Below are positions 1-10,315 of a stretch of DNA of 64,000 bases, piece by piece; the first letter of the stretch is position 1, and each line of letters opens with the position of its first letter. This DNA is from Coniosporium tulheliwenetii. Taxonomy: Eukaryota; Ascomycota; Dothideomycetes. Under the pieces are notes generated by a model. That model saw only the letters and a list, made by a program, of their open reading frames with translations. It did not search any database and was not told where the DNA came from. The stretch is taken from the NCBI GenBank assembly GCA_030247845.1, contig JAPDRP010000012.1, forward strand, positions 310,001 through 374,000. Direction: 5' to 3'. Position numbers and translations under genes: made by a program.

Positions 1-27
1 ATGAGAAGAAGTATGATCGGACACCAG

Positions 28-112
28 ATTTGGGTTGCGCGATACTGACATTCGTGGTAGTTACATCGTACCTGGGCTCGGTGACTTCGGCGATCGGTTC
101 TATACCATGTGA
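28..112 (+). CDS. Last exon of a probable uracil phosphoribosyltransferase (partial)
   Basis: Only the C-terminal end of this gene lies in the window. The frame ending at the TGA at 110-112 reads a terminus containing YIVPGLGDFGDRFYTM, which I recognise as the C-terminal signature of fungal uracil phosphoribosyltransferases (UPRT; uracil plus PRPP gives UMP). A CACCAG acceptor at 22-27 can start the exon, because the same frame is closed by a TGA at 14-16. The Urc1 gene lies 1.7 kb downstream. In S. pombe (urg1, urg2) and Lachancea (URC genes) a UPRT-like gene and Urc1 belong to the same uracil-catabolic set, so an urg2/URC6-like paralogue is more likely than the salvage enzyme Fur1. That choice is inference; the catalytic PRPP-binding part lies outside the window. 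Confidence 0.55.
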
Positions 113-511
113 GTGGAACCTGGATCTAACCTTTGAGTTATCAGAACGGCATGAGCATGGGCATGGCATGGAACACGTGCTCGATATGGCAGCAGAGGTC
201 GACTCTATAGAAGTGGTGAGACATGCATTCCCTTACTACAAAAAGCTCGCATCAACCGTTCCGAATTTCAGGGGCGCATTACGTCGCACTGAATACACGG
301 GACCAGAGGATCTTGGAAGACGTTTTAGAAGGACCTAGCAGTGCAAATAGCTTCTCGAAGCTACGTGAGCATTGCCACAGCCAGATGCTATCCTACAAGC
401 CCCACATACCAGACGTACCCAATATTAAATTGGTATATCACCCAAACGCCGACCTAAATGTGCACATGATCCGTCCCTGGCAGAGCCTCGCTGTGGCCTA
501 CACCGCCCAAC
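113..511. other. Convergent intergenic region between the UPRT end and Elf1
   Basis: This stretch separates the 3' ends of two converging genes. Open frames are present, but none shows recognisable protein features. It probably holds the two 3' untranslated regions. Confidence 0.4.
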
Positions 512-1154
512 TCACTCATCCGCATACTCTCCCTCCGCATCCAACTCATCATCCACAACAAACCCGTCCCCATCATCGTCCTCCTGCGTCGCCCCAATCG
601 CAGGCGCCGCCCTCGGCCTTCCCGTCCCCCTATACCTCTCCTTCGGCGCATCGGCGGCCGCCGCTTCCTTGGCCACGGCGTCGCAGGCGTCGATCCAGTC
701 GGCGTAGACATCGACGGCGTGGGATAGGGCTGCGGGAAGACGGAGATGTCAGCTCTTGGGGCTTCTTTGTGGCGGACTGTATGGCGCGCGGAAAGGATGG
801 TATAGGCGGGAAGCGAGGGGCAAGGGTGGACAAAGGACATACAATTGATGGTCGTCTGAAACGTCTGGCCGCAGACTTTGCAGCGCAGCTCGGCGAGGCC
901 AGCCTTCTTGTCGAATTTGACGTGCACGGAGTTCTCGTGGTTGCAGAAGAGGCATTGGAAGGTTGTAGCGAGTTTCTCGCGCTGTGGGGGGTGTGAGTGG
1001 GCGCGAGGGGAGAGGTACATTTGAAGGGGAGATGGCGCGCACCTTCTTGGGGCCTTGGGGCTTCTTTGCTGCCTTCTTACGTTTGCCCTGGGTGCGGTGT
1101 TAGCTGCTGGCTGCTGCTTTTACGCGAGGGTGTCGCTAGGGGTGTACGCACCAT
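512..1154 (-). CDS. ELF1: Transcription elongation factor Elf1 (zinc ribbon)
   Basis: Elf1 is a small nuclear elongation factor that travels with RNA polymerase II. The spliced model gives about 134 residues from four exons on the minus strand: 1152-1154, 1043-1087, 843-981 and 512-729. It shows the family layout: a basic N-terminus (GKRKKAAKKPQGPKK), then a zinc ribbon with CLFC and CKVC pairs, then a helix ending ADWIDACDAVAK, and an acidic tail. All introns have GT-AG ends and keep phase. The first coding exon is only the ATG, with the donor GTGCGT directly after it; this is required because the acidic/basic second exon has no ATG of its own. The gene is divergent from Urc1. The call is secure; the single-codon exon is inferred from the family start. 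Confidence 0.88.
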
Positions 1155-1830
1155 TTTGTGCTGTGTAAGGGAGTCCGGGGAGATTTCTTGTTGTAAGCGG
1201 CCGCTGCTGTAAGAAGCGGTGCTTAAAAGAGGAAGGGTCGCTGCTGTAAAGGGTTGTCGCGGTGGAGGTAGTTTTATGTGTTGCTGCCCTTTGTACTCGG
1301 GGATGCACGTCACGCTTTGAGGTTCAGGGTCCGCTCTGACTAACACTCGGCGCCGAGCCGCGGCTTATGCGCAACAGGAAACCCTTGATAGACCGATAGG
1401 CGTTCGTGGCTCAACTGCTGATCTCCAACGCTGACAGCAGGGGTGGGGAGCTCCCGGAGCAGCGAGCTGTAGCTCGTTGCCGCTAAGGTCAGTGGTGGTA
1501 CCTGAAGTGAAGCCGTCTTTCTTTCATACAGGCCAAGTTGACAGCTCTTTCGTTTCTTTGTCCACCACGTTCGTGACGCTTCTATCTGTCACGTCTCACC
1601 GCTAGCGTTATAAGTCATAGCTACCTCTACCCCACCCTAAGCTATCTAGCCTCGCTTTCGTCGTTGCGCTGAAGCCTGCTTCTCTTCCCTCCAGCTTCGC
1701 TTTACACCGATTATAGACCGTAAACCGCGTCGCTCTCATCTAGACACACCGGAGATACAACCATGGCTCCCGTAGAGCTTCAACCGTCTCCCCGGACCTT
1801 TCAGGGCTCCTCAACGAGATTCTGCTCGGC
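1155..1830. other. Divergent promoter region between Elf1 and Urc1
   Basis: About 680 bases between two divergent genes, presumably containing both promoters and 5' UTRs. Runs of pyrimidines occur before 1740. An ATG at 1763 is closed quickly by a stop; it may be the true start of Urc1 if an upstream intron exists, or a short upstream ORF. No other coding signal was seen. Confidence 0.4.
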
Positions 1831-3527
1831 ATGAAGTCGTTACAAAAGGACAACCTACAGCTGTCGTCCGCGGTTGATGCTATCAACGGCAGAGTAAACA
1901 TGCTGGCGGGCGTTAAATCCGTACAGGACGGTGCTGCTTCGGATCCAACGGTCATGAACGGCAAGTCTGTGGTCACAAACGGAGAGCAGGAAAGCCCCAG
2001 CCCCAAACCGGCAGATGGAGTATCGGCAACCAGAGAACAGAACAATGCTTCTCCCGGAACTTTTGAGGTACAACCTCGTCGAACAAGCGTCTCATCCAAG
2101 ATCATCTTGACATCCTATCCCGGGCAATCGGGCGTCGACCCTCTTCCTATGGACTGGGGCAACAAGGATCCAAACCTACGAGGACCGGTCGTTGTCTCAA
2201 GACACCCAAGCACCATAAAACGACGAAATGGTGGGTCTTCAACCGGACAGTAAATCCACCCAGCACGACACTGATAACTCACAGCAATCGGCGCCCACGG
2301 CGGCTCCTACGCCATCTACCACGCCCTGGCCGTGGCCAGCAAAAACATAAAAGCGGACCACAAGCCCGACTTCACCAACACCGAGCCCGCCGCGGACATC
2401 GGTCCCTTCCCGCAATGGTCCGACCCCAAGAAGATCGTGTCCATGGACCCCCTGGGCCACCTCGCCCCCTGGCTCTTCAATAACTACATCACGAACGAGA
2501 ATATCGAGATCCGGCCCACGATCGCCGTCACAAAAGCGCACATGAAGCTGCCCGAGCTCGAAGCCTCCGTGCGGGCGGGGCGCCTCGTGCCGGACGGCAA
2601 GATCTGCCTTAACAGCTCCGGCGAGTTGGCCGTGACCAAGTTCGCCGTCGAGCCCGTGTGGTACCTCCCCGGCGTCGCGGAGCGCTTCGGCATCGATGAA
2701 GGAACACTGCGCCGCTCGCTGTTCGAAGAGACCGGCGGCTCCTACCCCGAGCTCATTACCCGCGGGGACATCAAGCTATTCCTGCCTCCAATCGGCGGGC
2801 TAACCGTCTACTGCTTCGGCGACCCCGCCAAGATGGCCGACCCGAACGTGCGGCTCGCGCTCCGCGTCCACGACGAATGCAACGGCTCCGACGTCTTCGG
2901 CTCCGACATCTGCACCTGCCGGCCCTACCTAATCTTCGGCGTCGAGGAAGCCGTCAAAGAAGCGCAAAAAGGCGGGTCCGGCGTCGTGATCTACTTCCGC
3001 AAAGAAGGCCGCGCCTTGGGAGAAGTGACGAAATACCTAGTCTACAACGCGCGGAAGCGCGGCAGCGACCGGGCGTCGGAGTATTTCCTGCGCACGGAGA
3101 ATATTGCGGGCGTCAAGGATATGCGGTTCCAGGCGCTGATGCCGGATATTCTGCATTGGCTGGGGATCAAGAAGATTGATAGGATGCTGAGTATGAGTAA
3201 CATGAAGCATGATGCGATTGTTGAGCAGGGCATTCCGATTTTGGAGAGGGTGCCGATTCCGGATGAGATGATTCCGGAGGATTCGAGGGTCGAGATTGAT
3301 GCGAAGATTCATGCTGGGTATTGTAAGTCATGGCGGTGTTTCCCATGTCTGTGTTTTTGAGAGTTGGCACGGTAGGCTGATGGTTGCTGTAGTCACCACG
3401 GGTAAAGTCATGACAATGGAGGAGCTGGGAAGTGTGCAAGGGAGAGCTTGGGACGACGTCGACGTGAGTTTTGACATTTATCCACACATGTCTGTATGAG
3501 GAAGCTGACGTTCCGCTACAGCATTGA
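1831..3527 (+). CDS. URC1: Urc1/Urg1, GTP cyclohydrolase II-like protein of uracil catabolism
   Basis: Exons 1831-2230, 2285-3322, 3393-3463 and 3522-3527 give about 504 residues. The middle carries the GTP cyclohydrolase II (RibA) fold: a VHDECNGSDVFGSDICTCRP stretch with the cysteine cluster that binds zinc in RibA, then YFRKEGRALGEVTKY. Urc1 proteins resemble RibA but work in the URC uracil-degradation pathway, not in riboflavin synthesis; this is family knowledge from Lachancea kluyveri and S. pombe urg1. All three introns are GT-AG with consistent phase, and the last exon adds only His plus stop. The start at 1831 is the first in-frame ATG. The frame stays open upstream to a TAG at 1741, so an extra 5' exon is possible. 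The partial UPRT at the left edge supports a clustered pathway. Confidence 0.85.
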
Positions 3528-5013
3528 ACCAAGAGGAGTTCTTGTAGGTGCATTCTATATTACGCTTTTTGGGTGATATTGGCGCGAATAGCGCTGGTTG
3601 CTTCTTAGCCCGCTCTTGCATGTGCAAGTGATAATGTAGTCTGGATCATCCCGCCTAGAATAGATAGAACCTAGCCGGTTCTCGCCGATCTATCCCTCAT
3701 GCCCGGCACACTTATGATAACAAACGCGGCGGAGTCGAAGCCTCTGGCAAAAAAGCCGCATGTGTAGCTGCCCAAGAGTTCCAGGGGAGCCGCCCGTGGC
3801 ACGGCCCGTTGAGGCATGTCGATTGCTAGATCAGCCACTTGAAGTGGGGAAAGATTGAGTCGGTGGATCGAAATAGTGTGCAGCTCGCGGTTGCTTTTCC
3901 GGGTGATCGGAAATGGACATAGAGCTGCAACTGTGGGATGGGAGATACCTAAGAAAAATTCGAATTGGATGATAAATGGCCCACCTGTAACTTTCTCAAG
4001 GACTTCATCTTGCTGTCTCGCGCTAGGTAGCTGGTGTCTCAGTTGCTCCTCCGTCCGACGTTACTTGAGCTTGCGTGGGTTGGTTGTACGGCAAGCGTTG
4101 GCTGTACGCCTCACACCCTCTTGTTGGGTCTTGCTGAACGCCACAAAACGTGTCAGCGAAGCCGAGAAGTACCTGGAGTATGTATTCAGTCATCTAGCCG
4201 CTCTCGAAGCCCCACTGCTGCAATGGTGAGGAATATCTTGCCGTGGAGCTGCTTCGATAATGTGCTTGGCATAGTCTAGTCCGCATCGGTGACCACGGAG
4301 ACCAGAGCTAGCCAGCGGAAGGTGTGGCGGTCGTCTTTCAGATGTTCTCGATGACGGCGAGCCCCGCCATGGCAACCTTGCTGTCTGGTTGGTGGATTTG
4401 CGTGTGAGATGGTGTGCGAGCTGAGGTTGTTTTGCTCGTGTCAGCAACGCTGAAGGATTCCGTTGAACCCTTGGAACGACAGGCACAACCCAACACGGAG
4501 TCGACGACAAAGTAACGGGCACAAACGGCGACCACACCCCGCAAAGCACGCGAGCGACGCCCCGTTACGGAATCAAAGGGTGCAGATGTGCATTAAGGTT
4601 TGTCTGCGCGGCTTCCCCGCCCTAGGACGCCGTCCAGCTCACCGCGCAGCTTGATCCAGCTGGAGCGCTTGACTCGTGCCCACTGCGCGTATGAAGAGCT
4701 GACAGCGCAGCAACCAGAGTAGTCAAGGTATTGCTGCCAAACGAAGCTCTGGCGCCGTTGTAGCGGTCATGTCATTCGACATCCGGAGAAGCGGTGTTGG
4801 CCCCATGGATTTCTAGGTTTGGGGCTGGAGGGTCTTTTGTGCTACTCATCCTCTCGCGCTGCTGCTGTTGCTATTGCTACCTTACCTTACTCCTGCTAGC
4901 TGAACTTCTCTTCTGTCGCGTGCTGCCGCTGTCGTTACAACTGCTTGCAAAGACATCAATTTCCAACCGAGATATCTCGAACATTGCTGGTCTTGAATCA
5001 AGAAGCCGAGATC
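3528..5013. other. Long intergenic stretch with no recognisable gene
   Basis: Nearly 1.5 kb without a frame that looks conserved on either strand. Short frames at 3855-4229 and on the minus strand at 4190-4549 have composition typical of chance reading and no domain I recognise. The last 250 bases are pyrimidine-rich, which fits a promoter or 5' UTR for the locus at 5014. Confidence 0.35.
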
Positions 5014-5523
5014 ATGGCAAACAAGTACTACGTCTCCCTCCCTGCGCCTCAGGCACCAGCCACCTGCATCAAGTCAGGTACCCGTCGCTCACCTCTCACA
5101 CCCTCGACGACCTCGGCGCCTTCCCTGAGCGCAAACACCTCCCCCGTCTCGAGGCAAGATGCCGGATCACACACGCCAACGAAGGCGACGGTCTTGCTGT
5201 CAAGAGTAGCATCACATCCAGCATCGCCGCGAGCCTCAAGCCCGCCCACATCACCATTACCGATGTCACCAGGAGGGCATCAGTACGCCGATGATAGCTC
5301 TACGCCGAGTAGGCAGAGCAGGCCGGAGATGGCGAGGTGCTGGACAACGGGTACGTGTGGGAAACAAGGTGCGCCTCTGCAGCCGATACAGGCATTGCTG
5401 GAGACCAACGTGCTTGCTTCAGATGGCTACGTTAGCTTTCCGGACTTCGAGCAATTTAGGCAGCGGAGCGAAGCCTACGCCGGTCGAGAAAACTGGCCGG
5501 ACAGTTCTGGCGTAAAGACGTGA
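5014..5523 (+). CDS. Unrecognised locus, possibly a spliced or frame-damaged gene
   Basis: An ATG at 5014 opens a frame beginning MANKYYVSLPAPQAPATC. From about 5074 the more protein-like reading is in another frame (HTLDDLGAFPERKHLPRLEA and onward to about 5265). A third block near 5320-5350 reads GDGEVLDNGYVWETR, and the end near 5420-5520 reads DGYVSFPDFEQF. Changing from the first to the second block needs one extra base after ATCAA, the same kind of one-base loss seen in other genes here. The later joins may be introns (a possible acceptor at 5308-5313 and a donor at 5362). I do not recognise the protein. It could be a small conserved fungal gene with an error, a gene with unusual introns, or a decaying copy. 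Confidence 0.3.
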   Translation: MANKYYVSLPAPQAPATCIKSGTRRSPLTPSTTSAPSLSANTSPVSRQDAGSHTPTKATVLLSRVASHPASPRASSPPTSPLPMSPGGHQYADDSSTPSRQSRPEMARCWTTGTCGKQGAPLQPIQALLETNVLASDGYVSFPDFEQFRQRSEAYAGRENWPDSSGVKT

Positions 5524-6046
5524 TGGACGTCTTTGGGCATCTCTATGGGGTGGCGGTCCCTCGAGTGCTTGTCACTTCGCGACGCTGGAAGGAGACGTTC
5601 CGACCAAGCCGGACATATGAGCCTGCCTTCTGAGCCACAAGAATGCGGTTGAACTTCTAGGGTGCTGATTATAGAGACGGGACAGACTGGGCGTGTTGAT
5701 AGGTTTTGATCTGGCGTTGGCGGGCATTCTGGATGGAGTTCCAACAAAACATTGTGACAGTTGTGGCTGATGGTGTTGTATCTGCACAAATTGGTCTTTC
5801 TTGTAAATACCTCGCCATACAATTGTAGATGATTTCGAATCTGTGAAAGATGCGTTGCGTGCTCTTTGTGATAGATGTCAAGCTCTCGTTGTTGCAATGC
5901 TGGTCTGTGAGCGGAACATTATTGGCCAGCTTGCCGAGCTTGGCGCTATCCACACTCGAAAATGCGCCCTCGCAGGCGAGACGACGACACCGATATTTCC
6001 AGCTCGATACATCGCTCACATACAACAACTCTTGTCGCTCGCAATC
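5524..6046. other. Upstream region of the ribosomal protein eS1 gene
   Basis: About 520 bases that should contain the eS1 promoter and 5' UTR. The final 40 bases before the ATG are rich in C and T, as is common at highly expressed ribosomal protein genes. No gene was identified in it. Confidence 0.4.
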
Positions 6047-6919
6047 ATGGCTGTCGGCAAGAACAAGCGTTTGTCAAAGGGCAAGAAGGGCCTCAAGAAG
6101 AGGACCGACCCATTCGCCAGGAAGGACTGGTTCTCAGTCAAGGCTCCCTCCACCTTCCAAATCAGAGAGTAGGACACCGCAACGACCGCCCGTCAGCAAC
6201 TCACTTGCTGACAATATGCAGTGTCGGCAAGACGCTCGTGAACAGGACGACCGGTCTCAAGAACGCAAACGACGCGCTGAAGGGTCGGATATTCGAGGTG
6301 TCACTGGCGGATCTACAGAAGGACGAGGACCACGCGTTCCGCAAGGTCAAGCTACGGGTGGACGAGGTGCAGGGCAAGAACTGCCTCACCAACTTCCACG
6401 GCCTCGATTTCACCTCCGACAAGCTGCGGTCGCTCGTGCGGAAGTGGCAGACCCTGATCGAAGCCAACGTGGTTGTCAAGACCACCGACGACTACCTCCT
6501 CCGCCTCTTCGCCATTGCCTTTACCAAGCGACGACCGAACCAGATCAAGAAGACCACCTACGCCGCCTCCTCCCAGATTCGCGCCATCCGGAAGAAGATG
6601 GTCGAGATTATGCAGCGTGAGGCCTCGAGCTGCTCGCTTGCTCAGCTCACCACCAAGCTCATCCCCGAGGTCATGGGCCGTGAGATTGAGAAGTCGACAC
6701 AGGGCATCTACCCTCTCCAGAATGTACGTGACACTTCCGTTCTGATATGCCTTGTATCATACTAACATGACATAGGTGTATGTGCGCAAGGTGAAGCTCC
6801 TCAAGGCACCGAAGTTCGATCTCGGTGCTCTTCTCAATCTGCACGGCGAGTCGACGGCGGACGAGTCAGGACAGAAGGTTGAGCGGGAGTTCAAGGAGAC
6901 GGTGCTGGAGAGCGTGTAG
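6047..6919 (+). CDS. RPS1: Small ribosomal subunit protein eS1 (S3aE, Rps1)
   Basis: Exons 6047-6168, 6222-6723 and 6776-6919 code for 255 residues, the same length as yeast Rps1. This is a structural protein of the 40S subunit, near the mRNA exit platform. Recognisable stretches include the basic start MAVGKNKRLSKGKKGLKKR, DVGKTLVNRTTGLKNAND and FAIAFTKRRPNQIKKT. The start is fixed by the conserved N-terminus. Both introns are GT-AG; the second has an ACTAAC branch site 11 bases before its AG. Phase is kept at both junctions. No sign of damage. Confidence 0.96.
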
Positions 6920-7100
6920 ACGGGATCCGTTGGACAGCATTGATATCTGGGTATTTGCTCTTGTTTTCGGGCATTATAGGGTGTTGGCTCGTTCAAGCAA
7001 TGGCAAAATACTAAGACACGTACTCATGAATACAGTGAGGGCCTGATGACTGGTAAAGCTGTGCTGAAAGCCTTTTCCGTATTAAGATACTATTTCCTAC

Positions 7101-8959
7101 TCATTCGATGCGGTTGCCGCTTTGCTGCAGGCTTCTCCTTCTGATCCGGACCCTAACATCGCTGTTTGGCATTGGCACCATAAAGCCTTGGTGTTTTCCG
7201 GGTATCGTCCAACCTCTCCAACTTGCCGGCTCAATCTCCCACAGCGCCAAAACACCGGCCACGAAGGCTAGAACTATCTCTTCTGTGAACGACTCTATTC
7301 TCCACAACCCACTTCCATCTTCAAACCCCTTCACGCTCCCCCACTCGACTTCCCCCAACCCCCAGCGTCTGCCGCAGGCTTGACATGCCTCCCCGGCATC
7401 CACACCATCGGCTGCACAAAATACGCCGGATCACCATGATGCAACCAAAACGGCACCCCAACCCACTCCCCCTCCCAATCCCCCACCTCTGCGGCTTCCC
7501 ACCCACAGCATCTTCCTCGCTCTCCTGCACCACAAAATCCCGCCTCGCCTTCCCAACACTCCACACCCTACCATCAAGCCGCACAGTCTCGACATAACAA
7601 CTCCTCAGCAGCGGACACTTAGCTCGTAGACCCTCGACACCGATCTCCAGACGCGGCGGCTCGGGGATGCCGAATTCGTTAGGCGGCTGCGTTGCTCGAG
7701 CGTAGGGAGTTGTTTCGGCGCGAACGCGGGCGACGAGGTCAGGGGTGCTGAGGATGCGGAGGAGGAGCCAGAAGGAGAGGGTGTGGATCTGGGCGCTGAG
7801 GGTCCAGAGGAGGGAGAGGGTGAGGGAGGCGCGTGCTGAGGGGAGAAGGTTGTGGGCGGCGTAGGTTTTGTCCATGGTGCGGAGGAGGGATGGGAGCTGT
7901 TCGTCGCCGGAGTCGGAGTCGGGGTCGGGGTCGGAGTCGATGCTGTGGTAGAAGTTTGTTAGAGCGCCGAGGAGGCGTCTGCGGGCGAGGTGCGCGGGGA
8001 CGAGGCCGGGGAGTGGGACCCAGCGTGGGAGGCCGGAGGCGAGGAGGTAGAAGGATGAGGATAGGGTCTGGAGATCGGCGGTGAAATCGGGGTAGGAGAA
8101 GTTCTCGAGGAAGGAGGGGCCTAGTATGGAGGGAAGGATGGCGGCGTTCAGGATGTCGTGGATCAGTGTTCTAGAGGTGTGGTAAGCTGCTGCAGACTGA
8201 AATGTAAAGGAACAGTGCCTACAGTAAACTCGTCTCCACGACGGCTTCCCCGTCCGTTTGGCCGACGAGCTGAGTGTTGCTGACACGTTCCCACGTAGTC
8301 TGATCTACGAGGCTGGAGTTAAAGGTCACGAGGTTCGGTAGATGTTCTCGTAGGTTCTGCAGGATTGACGACACAGTGGTGTTCCTGCTTCGTGGACCCT
8401 CTAGATGCTCTGAGAGCAGCCTTTGGAGTTCGTTGTGGACTTGGAGGATGTCATTTTTCAATTTGGCCGGAAGCTGGAACGCATTCTTGAAGATGACCCA
8501 TGCGAAAGCCGTGCGGCCTAATACTGCATCGTCTTGAGCAAGCACGTTGTCTATGAGGGATGGTGAGAAAGCGATATTGTGAGTGGAGCCAAGCAGAATG
8601 AGGGCAAAGATCCCATGTGTATAGGTAGTCCTACGCTCAGCCTCGGTCAGTACTGCTCCAGGTTGCGGTTGCTCGAAGGGAAGCATAGATGTCAATTCGT
8701 CATACCTCAATCCGTTCAAGAAAGCCTCCGTGCCGAAGAAAAACTCAAATATGTGGCCGAGGACCGGGAAGTAGTACGGCACACGACGAACCTTCCTAGC
8801 AGCATCACCATCCGGCGCGGCCGCGTTCGCACTGAGACCACTCAGAAAGCGTGTTAACAAGATTGTGAACAGAACCGTTGCCAGAAAGGCGGGCACTGAA
8901 TCCAAGATGAAAGGCCTGGTAGCACTGAGAGCTGAAGAGAGTGGAGATGTATTGGACAT
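7101..8959 (-). CDS. Cytochrome P450-like protein lacking the heme-ligand cysteine
   Basis: Exons on the minus strand at 8223-8959 and 7101-8170 (52-base GT-AG intron). The start at 8959 is followed by a membrane anchor (FLATVLFTILLTRFL) and a Pro-rich hinge. Later come the K-helix ExxR as ETVR and the region PFWLHHGDPAYF, typical of the CYP7/CYP8-like fungal P450 group. Two frame changes are each cured by one base, in the C5 runs at 7480-7484 and 7352-7356; the total is then 602 codons plus stop. The heme-binding loop, normally FGGGxSxCKGR, aligns as FEDGSGLWRIE, so the invariant cysteine is tryptophan (TGG, complement of 7302-7304) and the neighbouring Gly and Arg are also changed. The gene is therefore probably catalytically dead or decaying. 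The substrate is unknown. Confidence 0.7.
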
Positions 8960-9486
8960 GGTAGAATATTGACTTTGAGCTGATTTCTCTGGCAAACCAT
9001 GCGATATATAAGAACTGCTCTTGTCTTGAAAGCGCCGGGTTTCAGTAGCTCTGTGAGTATAGCTGGACGACACGGTGCAGCATAGGACAATCTGATCAAG
9101 CCCGAAACTTGTAAAGTGTATCAGGACCTTGCTTAACCGGTTTACGCCGCCAAAAACAGCGTCCTATGTCGAAACAACCTGGAGAGTTATATTCGTTGGA
9201 AAATTGAACAAACGAATGTGCTTCTCCCAGCTGAAGTATCTGTAGGCTTTGAGCGCACTTGACCCCAACGGCCCATTAACAATATTACTTTAGCCTGCGT
9301 ACACGAGACTGGGACACTTGAACTTGCAAAAAGTCGATCAGTGGAGTGACGCCGATAAGGCAACGTCCAGCGTGGGATGACAAGGTATGATTCTGATGCG
9401 GCTAGGTAATGAGGGCAACGCTATCTGTAAATTAATCTTCCACTTCAATTTCATACTTCTGAGCAAAACCCATCACTAGACTTCCA
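8960..9486. other. Divergent promoter region between the P450-like gene and ITPase
   Basis: About 530 bases between divergent genes. Apart from the TATA-like element at 9001-9012, I see no coding or repeat signal. Confidence 0.4.
9001..9012 (-). promoter_or_regulatory. TATA-like element before the P450-like gene
   Basis: On the minus strand the bases 9012 to 9001 read CTTATATATCGC, a good TATA-like match about 40 bases before the ATG at 8959. It favours the 8959 start over the in-frame ATG at 9073, which lies upstream of it. Confidence 0.35.
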
Positions 9487-10267
9487 ATGGCGCCCAAGGA
9501 GCTCAATTTCATCACTGGCAACAAGAACAAGCTCGCAGAAGTTAGGGCCATTCTGGAGGATACAGGCGTCGAACTCAAGAGCCAGGCGATTGATCTTGTA
9601 GAGGTCCAAGGCACAGTAGAGGAGGTCACCGCAGATAAATGCAGACGAGCTGCGGAAGCGGTATGATCACGGACTTGGTCAAGCTTGGCGGAGACTTTCG
9701 CTCACGGCAGGTTTCACTGTAGGTCGGCGGACCCGTACTGGTAGAAGATACATGTCTCTGCTTCAAGGCAATGAAGGACCTTCCAGGGCCATATATGTAT
9801 GCAAGACTACATGGGATCACGCCTCCTCCACTGACTATTCCCAATAGAAAATGGTTCATGCTTGCTCTCGGGCCTCACGAACTACACAAGATGCTGGACG
9901 GCTTCGAGGACAAATCAACCCAAGCCGTCTGCACATTCGCCTACTGCGAAGGACCCGGCCATGAGCCTATCATTTTCCAAGGAAGGACGGACGTAAGCCT
10001 TCAGCTGCGCACCGTAGTGGTTCGCGTCATTCACACCTCGCAGGGCAAGCTAGTGCCGTCTCGCGGGTCAACTGTGTTCGGTCAGTGCTCGACCTCGCTG
10101 GCTGAGGATCGGACTAGTACTGACGCTGAGTAGGCTGGGACTCCTGCTTCGAGTACGAGGGCCAAACGTACGCCGAGATGGACAAGGCGGAGAAGAACAA
10201 GATCTCCCATCGCGGCAAGGCGCTCGAGAAACTGAAAGCATGGCTGGCCAGCCATGTCCCAGAGTAG
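9487..10267 (+). CDS. HAM1: Inosine/xanthosine triphosphate pyrophosphatase (ITPase)
   Basis: Five exons (9487-9660, 9723-9796, 9848-9992, 10044-10080, 10134-10267) give 187 residues, the usual size. The enzyme hydrolyses dITP, ITP and XTP to monophosphates in the cytosol, keeping deaminated purines out of nucleic acids. Visible family motifs are the start FITGNKNKLAEV, the active-site segment VGGPVLVEDTCLCF, GPYIKWF, and the C-terminal SRGSTVFGWDSCFEYEG and ISHRGKAL. All introns are GT-AG and the frame is continuous. The fourth exon is only 37 bases. The 3' end lies about 50 bases from the converging Fap7 gene. Confidence 0.94.
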
Positions 10268-10315
10268 CTGCTACCTTTGATACGATTTCGAAGGCGTACT
10301 CCAATCTTAGACGCT

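Noticed and set aside
454..1020. Single 188-codon minus-strand ORF taken as the whole Elf1 protein
   Set aside because: Only its middle part is Elf1. The N-terminal and C-terminal parts read through introns; the spliced model restores the conserved ends.
7833..8084. Arg/Gly-rich plus-strand ORF
   Set aside because: It is antisense to the P450-like gene; composition follows its G-rich coding strand.
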